Program-made: the position numbers and the translations under genes | Notes under the pieces: model-generated | Seen by the model: only the letters and a program-made list of their open reading frames with translations | Told to the model about the DNA's origin: nothing | Databases searched by the model: none | Virus record (IMG/VR): IMGVR_UViG_3300027736_000222 | Location: 1 to 26,177 of that record | Direction: 5' to 3' (one strand) | DNA: 26,177 bases | DNA from: a virus | In this document: positions 21,252 through 26,177 of the stretch, in pieces | Numbering within the stretch: the first letter of the stretch is position 1 | Layout: each line of letters opens with the position of its first letter

Positions 21252-21525
21252 AACCGAAACAATCATTGGCGCGTTGCGTGTGTTAGCTAACGACATCCAA
21301 AGCGGAGATGGTGTAGCTAACGCCGCCATATCGGAAGCAGCAGATCGGATGGAGGAACTATGTGCTGAGTTGCTATTTCAGAAACGACTTGCTGAACGGT
21401 ACGTTGGGGCAGGTGAAATCTGCGCTAAAATTTACATAGCCAGAAACATAAGCCTTTCGGAAAAAGATGTGATTTCAGCACTTGTTGAAATCGACAAACT
21501 TTACCGCGAAGAAAACTACAACTAG
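21241..21525 (+). CDS. Hypothetical helical protein (94 aa)
   Basis: MRSKTETIIGALRVLANDIQ with SGDGVANAAISEAADRMEEL, a phrase I recognise as shared by many phage hypothetical proteins. The remainder continues helical (AEICAKIYIARNISLS). It overlaps the previous gene by 11 bases, and 67 bases of leader separate it from the resolvase gene. Role unknown. Confidence 0.65.
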   Translation: MRSKTETIIGALRVLANDIQSGDGVANAAISEAADRMEELCAELLFQKRLAERYVGAGEICAKIYIARNISLSEKDVISALVEIDKLYREENYN

Positions 21526-21592
21526 GTGCCAATCTGTCCCTAACTCAAACCGTGACAAATCGTAACGGGTTGAAACTAAATTGTATCGTTAA

Positions 21593-22126
21593 ATGATAAC
21601 TATCGGCATTGACTCAGGCATTTCAGGCGGAATTTGCGCCATCTCATCACACAACGGTGCTGTGATTAGCTCAATACCCATGCCAACGATCAAGCACAAC
21701 AGCAAGACCGAGGTGGACGTGTTGGCGGTACTGCGTTACGTCCGAGGGTTTCTGCCACAGGATGTATCCGTAGCGATTGAAGAACCCCTGGCACACGCTA
21801 AATCCTCACAAGCCATCCGTTCGATGGCGTTGGCGTTCGGTATGCTGTACGGGGCTTGCCTAGCACACGGGTTGCCAGTTGCGCGTATCGCGGTACGACC
21901 TTGGCAGGACGCTATGCTTGGTAAGAAGCGGGAAGCAGGGATGACGAAAGTTCTTGCATTGGCTAAGGCTAAAGAGTTAGCTCCAGACGAGACATGGCTA
22001 GCTAGCAAACGCTGCACAACACCGCATGACGGCATGGTTGACGCATTTCTAATCGCGAGATATTTTCTGAATAACGACAAAACATCCAATACGGATACTT
22101 CAACAGACTCTCAATTACTACCATGA
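21593..22126 (+). CDS. RuvC-like Holliday junction resolvase
   Basis: A 177-aa protein with the RNase H-fold acidic residues of RuvC: ITIGIDSGISGG (Asp7), VAIEEPLAH (Glu63/64) and PHDGMVDAFLIARYF (Asp146 and Asp150), plus the helix of the PWQDAMLG region. It would cut four-way junctions in phage DNA before packaging, which suits a phage with RecT-type recombination. The start follows a leader with TTGAAACTAAATTG and no SD. The next gene overlaps by ATGA. The last 20 residues are Thr/Asp-rich and probably disordered. Confidence 0.88.
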   Translation: MITIGIDSGISGGICAISSHNGAVISSIPMPTIKHNSKTEVDVLAVLRYVRGFLPQDVSVAIEEPLAHAKSSQAIRSMALAFGMLYGACLAHGLPVARIAVRPWQDAMLGKKREAGMTKVLALAKAKELAPDETWLASKRCTTPHDGMVDAFLIARYFLNNDKTSNTDTSTDSQLLP

Positions 22127-22305
22127 AACCAAATATATACAATATAATCAGAGACGCGATTGAATCAGGAACCGTAAAGGGAATCCGCAGGGCGCACAAA
22201 TACAACGACGATCCTGAACATGATGCTCTTGAGGCAGAGGTTGTGGCTGCAATTTTGTTGGAGCTAGATCATTATTTTACCTTTGACATACCAGCACTAG
22301 ACTAA
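22123..22305 (+). CDS. Small acidic hypothetical protein, last early gene (60 aa)
   Basis: MKPNIYNIIRDAIESGTVKG then acidic DALEAEVVAAILLELDHYFT. It is translationally coupled to the resolvase (ATGA) and ends the rightward operon. Its stop overlaps the stop of the convergent gene by four bases. No family recognised. Confidence 0.65.
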   Translation: MKPNIYNIIRDAIESGTVKGIRRAHKYNDDPEHDALEAEVVAAILLELDHYFTFDIPALD

Positions 22306-22538
22306 GCCTTGGAGTAAAGCCTAGAATACCGTCCATCGTGTAATCCTTTGCGGAAAACAAGCAACTTGTCCTTAACCATTCCGTCTAAAAGTCTGCGTGA
22401 GACTGACTCAGTAACACCTTTTTTTGCCATGAAATCTGCTATTGTAAACTCGTTATCGCGTTTGTACTCAGGTGCTTGCGATAAGGCAAAATCAAGGTCT
22501 GTTAGCGTCTTCTTTAGTGTTGTCGATTTTTTCATCAT
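22302..22538 (-). CDS. Small winged-helix-like protein (78 aa)
   Basis: MMKKSTTLKKTLTDLDFALS followed by FTIADFMAKKGVTESVSRRL, LDGMVKDKLLVFRKG and SRLYSKA: a helix-turn-helix followed by a basic wing-like strand pair. The start at 22538 follows AACCAAACAACAA, the same A/C-rich leader type as the early genes; a longer frame to 22601 would overlap the phosphoesterase gene. Regulator or adaptor role is an inference. Confidence 0.65.
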   Translation of the reverse strand: MMKKSTTLKKTLTDLDFALSQAPEYKRDNEFTIADFMAKKGVTESVSRRLLDGMVKDKLLVFRKGLHDGRYSRLYSKA

Positions 22539-22573
22539 TTGTTGTTTGGTTAAAATGTACGGTGTACGGAGGT

Positions 22574-23302
22574 TTATAAAATCCCTTGTGGCGAGATCCA
22601 ATCGCTACCTTCTTTTGTCACGTTCCATGCGTTCCAAGCCCCAGTTTTATCGTTAATTAGTCCGTAGAGAAAGCCATTTCTCCATGAGAGCTTCGCGGCA
22701 TGGCGGTCTGCGTAGGTCAGTGCGTCGATATTAGCCATGCAACCTAGGCTAAACGCCTGTGAGCCGTCAATGTGCCTTGCCGAGTATATGTCTGGCTTGT
22801 GGACATGACCTACTAAGCAACTACCCCAGTTCTCGTAGTGGGATTTGGCTGGGTACATTGTAGCGCGGAATCCGTGTAGCAGTTTAGGGCCGCCCTCTGG
22901 CATTTGTAGGTACTTTGAAACGTGGTACGGACACCATGTTATTTTACGCTTCTTGAATTGCTCCTCAGAGTGTTTCACCAACTCCGCGCAACGCTCTTGT
23001 AAGATACCGTCACCGCTGTGCATACCCAGCCAGATACGATCATCATGGTTACCGAGGGTTAGGTAGTTTGGTTTAAACGCATCAAGGAACTTCATACCGG
23101 CAAGGTAGTCCCTAGATATACCTTCAGCACGATCTTCTGGTGAAGCACCTTTCCGTAATGGCGAGAAATCCCACAGGTCACCTAGATGGATGCGGTAGTG
23201 CGGCTTCCAGCTATCAGCAAATGCCATCAGCTTGATCATAGCATCAGCATCGACCAAATGACCGTGATTATCGGCGCACACTAGGAATCTTTTATATGCC
23301 AT
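22574..23302 (-). CDS. Calcineurin-like metallophosphoesterase
   Basis: A 242-aa protein with all five metal-binding motifs in order: DNH (Asp11, His13), GDLWD (Asp42), GNHDD (Asn85, His86), HGF (His143) and GHVH (His166, His168). Such enzymes hydrolyse phosphodiesters or phosphomonoesters using two metal ions; phages carry them, but the substrate (nucleotide, DNA end or cyclic nucleotide) cannot be read from sequence. It begins 11 bases inside the small HExxH gene and follows the endolysin cassette in the leftward block. Confidence 0.9.
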   Translation of the reverse strand: MAYKRFLVCADNHGHLVDADAMIKLMAFADSWKPHYRIHLGDLWDFSPLRKGASPEDRAEGISRDYLAGMKFLDAFKPNYLTLGNHDDRIWLGMHSGDGILQERCAELVKHSEEQFKKRKITWCPYHVSKYLQMPEGGPKLLHGFRATMYPAKSHYENWGSCLVGHVHKPDIYSARHIDGSQAFSLGCMANIDALTYADRHAAKLSWRNGFLYGLINDKTGAWNAWNVTKEGSDWISPQGIL

Positions 23303-23582
23303 ATTTTTTAGTTAGGTTGTCCCACGCTGGGAAGAACATATTCTCAAGACACCGTATAAGTGCCTCCTCGTCGTAGTTTTCAGCCCAAGAATGTCCCGCT
23401 AGTGCGAGTGTGGCATGGATCATTTCGTGCCGTAAAGTTTCAATGGCGACTAGGTTGTCCTTGATGTGAGACGAAATGGTTATCTCGCGGATCTCGAAAT
23501 CCATCTCGCCATACGCCTCAATTTTGGTACGTTTTACCCTGAAAGTAACGCCTCCAATCGTTACCTTTTTTGGAAGTACCAT
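23292..23582 (-). CDS. Small HExxH metallopeptidase-like protein (96 aa)
   Basis: A 96-aa protein with HEMIH at residues 52-56 in ETLRHEMIHATLALAG, preceded by two strands (VTFRVKRTK, EITISSHI) and followed by a DEEALIRCLENMF helix that supplies a possible third Glu ligand. The layout resembles the SprT/ImmA/wss-type minimal zinc-peptidase fold seen in phages. The start shares a base with the endolysin stop (TAATG). Possible roles are virion maturation or cleavage of a host protein; unknown. It is unlikely to be chance, because the helix context is right. Confidence 0.75.
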   Translation of the reverse strand: MVLPKKVTIGGVTFRVKRTKIEAYGEMDFEIREITISSHIKDNLVAIETLRHEMIHATLALAGHSWAENYDEEALIRCLENMFFPAWDNLTKKYGI

Positions 23583-24142
23583 TAAGTTGTTGCTTGGAAA
23601 TGCATACTGTCCCTAGACCAGAAAGCACCTGCTGATAGGAATCCTTCGCGGGAAAAAGCCTCAATCACCTTGAACGGCATATCAGCAGATACAGGCCAAT
23701 GCTGGTAGTTAGCGTTGGTATCTGCACGAAAGTCCACAGCAGCACCGTAGGCGTGTAAGGAAGGCTTATTAAGCCCCCTCATAGGGCGGTTGTTGTACGC
23801 GCCACAGTATTCCCGTAAAGTTTCTGGCGAGACGATGGCGACCTCTTCTAGTACCCTTCTGAGGGCAGCAGCGATCCTATTGTGTACGCGCACAGTTTTA
23901 ACTTTGCTGCCTTCATACTGCACATCCAAGTCACCAACATACAAGTTGACCAACCTATCCTCGTTACCGTGCATACCAAAGAATCCAATCAATGCCGCTT
24001 CAGATTGTGCTGGCCACGGGTTAGGTATTGGCATGAGTCTACGGCAATGACGCTGACATGCCTCGATTGATTTAACGCCCCAGAAACCATCTGGGACAAC
24101 GCCAATCCTGTGCTGTATCTCAATGATGTCTTCGCGTCTCAT
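23582..24142 (-). CDS. Endolysin: M15-type peptidoglycan peptidase
   Basis: A 186-aa protein. The N-terminus (1-37, IIEIQHRIGVVPDGFWGVKS) looks like a peptidoglycan-binding module. The C-terminal half has the VanY/M15 zinc site: SLHAYGAAVDFRAD (His130, Asp137) and WSRDSMHFQ (His181), with GAYNNRPMRGLNKPS before it. It would cleave peptide cross-links or stems of host peptidoglycan at the end of infection. No signal peptide, so it depends on a holin or pinholin, and three short membrane proteins lie directly upstream. Start is 14 bases after the preceding stop. Confidence 0.88.
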   Translation of the reverse strand: MRREDIIEIQHRIGVVPDGFWGVKSIEACQRHCRRLMPIPNPWPAQSEAALIGFFGMHGNEDRLVNLYVGDLDVQYEGSKVKTVRVHNRIAAALRRVLEEVAIVSPETLREYCGAYNNRPMRGLNKPSLHAYGAAVDFRADTNANYQHWPVSADMPFKVIEAFSREGFLSAGAFWSRDSMHFQATT

Positions 24143-24156
24143 GGCGACTTTAGAGC

Positions 24157-24333
24157 TTACTTGCTCGACTTGAACTGTACGTCAAACTGCCCCGTGGATG
24201 GGGTGTAGCCAAACTCTCCACGGAATGGGAAAGCCTCGTTCACGGCACATGACGAGCAGGTCACAGCAAAGATTGCAATGCCCGCCAAGGCAAGCAACAT
24301 AAATATACCTGGTAGTGCTGAGTCCGATCTCAT
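24157..24333 (-). CDS. Small membrane/lipoprotein-like lysis accessory (58 aa)
   Basis: MRSDSALPGIFMLLALAGIA then IFAVTCSSCAVNEAF: a hydrophobic segment ending in a Cys pair, then a beta-like GEFGYTPSTGQFDVQF tail. The Cys after a signal-like segment suggests a lipoprotein, but the lipobox is imperfect. The start at 24333 overlaps the upstream stop by ATGA; a longer frame to 24405 overlaps the previous gene. Spanin-like or other lysis accessory by position. Confidence 0.6.
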   Translation of the reverse strand: MRSDSALPGIFMLLALAGIAIFAVTCSSCAVNEAFPFRGEFGYTPSTGQFDVQFKSSK

Positions 24334-24488
24334 GCCGTTGGTTTTTGGTCTTGAGCTAGGAAACCTAATGCCGCTAGTGCTGCTGGTAATGCCCATGTTT
24401 TCCAATCATCAATGCTATGCCCTTGTTGCACGATACTTTGGATTGCGGCAAATACCGCTGCGAGTAAGCCTACGATTGTCGTATTCAT
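24330..24488 (-). CDS. Small one-TM membrane protein, holin-like (52 aa)
   Basis: MNTTIVGLLAAVFAAIQSIV, a short polar link (QQGHSIDDWKTW), then ALPAALAALGFLA. Two hydrophobic segments joined by a short loop, or one long one with a turn, sit immediately upstream of the lipoprotein-like gene with ATGA overlap. By size and position a holin or pinholin is plausible. Confidence 0.6.
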   Translation of the reverse strand: MNTTIVGLLAAVFAAIQSIVQQGHSIDDWKTWALPAALAALGFLAQDQKPTA

Positions 24489-24523
24489 AGTTATGATTTA
24501 GTGTATTTTGAAATTATTGTCAA

Positions 24524-24712
24524 CTACTTAAGATTTTGCCGAATAATCGACATTGCCGAAAGCACCGAGACGATGATAGCAGCTACGAATGCAATGCTCT
24601 GTAGCCACGGGTTAATCTCCGCTGGCACTAAGTCAGTCATCATGCTCGCAATGGGCGCGAAGATACCAGCAAACGTCTTTACTGGCAAACTGGTGTTGTC
24701 GAACGGATTCAT
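24524..24712 (-). CDS. Small membrane protein, holin candidate (62 aa)
   Basis: MNPFDNTSLPVKTFAGIFAP then PWLQSIAFVAAIIVSVLSAM and SIIRQNLK. One clear transmembrane helix (about residues 37-55) with an upstream amphipathic or hydrophobic stretch. The start at 24712 is chosen because the frame upstream (to 24814) runs through the FN3 gene and is a shadow. It is the first of three small membrane genes before the endolysin. Confidence 0.65.
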   Translation of the reverse strand: MNPFDNTSLPVKTFAGIFAPIASMMTDLVPAEINPWLQSIAFVAAIIVSVLSAMSIIRQNLK

Positions 24713-24734
24713 TTGCAAATGTAGGTTGACGGAT

Positions 24735-25052
24735 TCATTTAGGAGTAGCGGTAGTGGTACGGACGATCTTAGAAATACGAAATCCTTTTGGGATAGTAGG
24801 GGCTGGCGGCACACTTAGCGTTGCTGATGGTTCGCTTTCGCCAGCGATGTTCACGCCCGTTACATTGACGTTGGTTCTGCCGTCTGGTATCTGTACGGTG
24901 ATTTGCGTTTCGGTAGTTGATGCTACAGGCGTACCGTTGACGTATAGCGTGTATGAGTCCGCATCCCCCGTTGGGTCCCATGCAAAGGTCACTGTGCGTT
25001 CGGCTAGTGCAGAGGTGGCTAGGGCTAAGTATATGAATAATGCTTTAATCAT
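24735..25052 (-). CDS. Secreted fibronectin type III domain protein (105 aa)
   Basis: MIKALFIYLALATSALA is a classic signal peptide with an AxA cleavage site after residue 17. The mature part (about 18-82) has an FN3-like pattern: VTFAWDPTGDADSYTLYVNG, AQITVQIPDGRT-like strands and VNIAGESEPSATLSV, then a Pro-rich linker (PPAPTIPKGF) and a basic tail. A signal peptide on a phage FN3 protein is unusual; it would be exported and might act on the cell surface or attach to the virion. The start is two bases after the tail-spike stop. Confidence 0.75.
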   Translation of the reverse strand: MIKALFIYLALATSALAERTVTFAWDPTGDADSYTLYVNGTPVASTTETQITVQIPDGRTNVNVTGVNIAGESEPSATLSVPPAPTIPKGFRISKIVRTTTATPK

Positions 25053-25054
25053 TA

Positions 25055-26177
25055 TTAGAAATCTTTTGTCACATTTAGTTGGGAATAATTTACTTTTCCA
25101 AAAAAGTAATCAGACCATCCATTTGCTGAAGTTCCAACGTATACTGCTGGAGCAGCAAAAACTCCATTCAAAGCACTCGTTGATGTTGCAAACGCTTGTG
25201 CAAGGCTAGCACCACCACTAGCTTGATCTCTACGAACTGTCAGGATTAAACCATTAGCACCTCCAGTCCTATTGGTCACGATCACTTCACAAATACCAGT
25301 AAATGATGTGGCTAAGATCCCAGTTGATGTGGTAGTCGAAACACCACCTTTTATGGATTCCAGCATTAAAAACGTGTCACCCAAACTAGTATCAAACCTT
25401 AGACCTAAACCGTCTGTTGGTTTAACTGTAGAATCCAAAGAATACATTCCCGCACGGAAAATTGTTACACCAAAATTAAATGTCTGGCTACGAACTAAAA
25501 ATCTAACTTCAAATGGGTTTTGTAAATAATGATGGGTTGCGACTTGAGCGAATCTAAAACCTTGACCTACTGGGTTTGTGCCTTTGGTAATGTTGATAAA
25601 TCCATCAACATAAGACGGGGTATAACTGCCACCGTTTAATTGGGTAAGTGCAAACTGCTTTGCTCCATACGGAGATGATGAGTTAAAGGATGAAAAGTCC
25701 TCCTCCCATCTGCGGTTTCCAGATACTTTCCCATCTGCTTGATATGCTCTTGTTGCGTTTTCTGTTTCTAAAAGCGTTGTCCAACTATTGTCCGCATAAC
25801 GTGCAATAATTGCTCCTTTGGGTAATAGATTGGGGTAAGTATTTGTTGATGTGGTTTTATATGTCTGACCATTCGCAGAGTCTCCGTTGAACATAGAAAC
25901 TTGAGTAAGTCCGTCTGAGTCAGCAATTAAAGAACCACCACTACCAGCGGTGCGTATTGAACAGATCGTCAATTGTGACTGAGTTGAAATTTCAAAATGA
26001 TCACCAGAACAATTTTCAACATTCATTCCAATAACGGTAAGTCTTGCACCATTTTTCAGTTTTGCAACGTGAGTGGAATTAGTAAAATCTCCACCAATTA
26101 TGTTAATGTTTTTTGATCCACTTGAATAAACATAATAACCGTTAATGTAATTACCGTAACAACCAATCAAGGTAATT
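25055..26177 (-). CDS. Tail spike/fibre, C-terminal part (N-terminus off the right edge)
   Basis: Open to the window edge and about 373 codons long. The visible upstream part has strand repeats such as NINIIGGDFTNSTHVAKL and GARLTVIGMNVENCSGDHF, as in right-handed beta-helix spikes, followed by a separate beta-rich domain (from about YGAKQFALTQ) resembling a carbohydrate-binding or lectin-like fold, ending FFGKVNYSQLNVTKDF. The likely role is receptor binding or polysaccharide depolymerisation. The DNA is AT-rich like the tail-fibre gene on the left. Which spike family is present cannot be decided without the N-terminus. Confidence 0.75.
   Translation of the reverse strand, partial: ITLIGCYGNYINGYYVYSSGSKNINIIGGDFTNSTHVAKLKNGARLTVIGMNVENCSGDHFEISTQSQLTICSIRTAGSGGSLIADSDGLTQVSMFNGDSANGQTYKTTSTNTYPNLLPKGAIIARYADNSWTTLLETENATRAYQADGKVSGNRRWEEDFSSFNSSSPYGAKQFALTQLNGGSYTPSYVDGFINITKGTNPVGQGFRFAQVATHHYLQNPFEVRFLVRSQTFNFGVTIFRAGMYSLDSTVKPTDGLGLRFDTSLGDTFLMLESIKGGVSTTTSTGILATSFTGICEVIVTNRTGGANGLILTVRRDQASGGASLAQAFATSTSALNGVFAAPAVYVGTSANGWSDYFFGKVNYSQLNVTKDF

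Noticed and set aside
24524-24814. 96-codon extended start for the holin candidate
   Set aside because: The extra N-terminal part overlaps the FN3 gene, and the internal ATG at 24712 gives a compact membrane protein.
1-26177. CRISPR array, tRNA, rRNA or integrase
   Set aside because: No array-like spaced repeats, cloverleaf-like gene or recombinase frame was seen on reading both strands.

Overview
This window looks like part of the genome of a short-tailed (podovirus-like) double-stranded DNA phage. It carries a packaging ATPase with a small-subunit candidate, a tail-tube B/nozzle-like protein, ejection-type internal virion proteins (one with a lysozyme domain, one with a zinc-protease motif), tail fibre/spike proteins, a RecT/PD-(D/E)XK/SSB recombination module, a DnaC-like helicase loader, a RuvC-like resolvase and an M15-type endolysin lysis cassette. 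I saw no tRNA, rRNA, CRISPR array, integrase or transposon. Portal, major capsid protein and any DNA or RNA polymerase are not in the window. The host is not identifiable: many genes start behind A-rich leaders of the CAAACAAACATG type without Shine-Dalgarno sequences, but some have a clear SD (AAGGAGGT before the PD-(D/E)XK nuclease).

Layout: (1) 1-12415, minus strand, the virion module, transcribed leftwards: small virion-like protein, tail nozzle protein, tail fibre, a small unknown protein, Gln/Ala-rich ejection protein, lysozyme ejection protein, 1389-aa ejection protein with HEVGH, TerS candidate, TerL (runs off the left edge). (2) 12416-13473, about 1.06 kb without genes between divergent operons, packed with repeats: a perfect 16-bp parS-like palindrome plus four more half-sites, TTTGAA iterons, a four-copy 8-bp tandem array, a distant 13-bp inverted repeat and a promoter-like sequence overlapped by a dyad. 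This is the likely control/origin/partition region. (3) 13474-22305, plus strand, the early operon: a leader gene, a type II hammerhead ribozyme immediately after its stop codon, many tiny genes, then DnaA-domain-IV-like protein, RecT, nuclease, SSB, small DNA-binding-like proteins, helicase loader, zinc-finger and coiled-coil small proteins, and resolvase. (4) 22302-26177, minus strand: tail spike (enters from the right edge), secreted FN3 protein, three tiny membrane proteins, M15 peptidase endolysin, small HExxH protein, metallophosphoesterase and a small winged-helix-like protein. This block converges on the early operon with overlapping stop codons.

How it fits together: the early operon would load the host helicase (DnaC-like protein), recombine and anneal DNA ends (nuclease, RecT, SSB) and resolve junctions (RuvC-like) before packaging by TerS/TerL. 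The two leftward blocks supply tail, ejection and lysis functions. The two strongest non-protein signals are the hammerhead ribozyme at 13706-13755, which matches the catalytic core at every conserved position I checked, and the parS-like cluster at 12739-12891. No ParA or ParB is encoded in the window.
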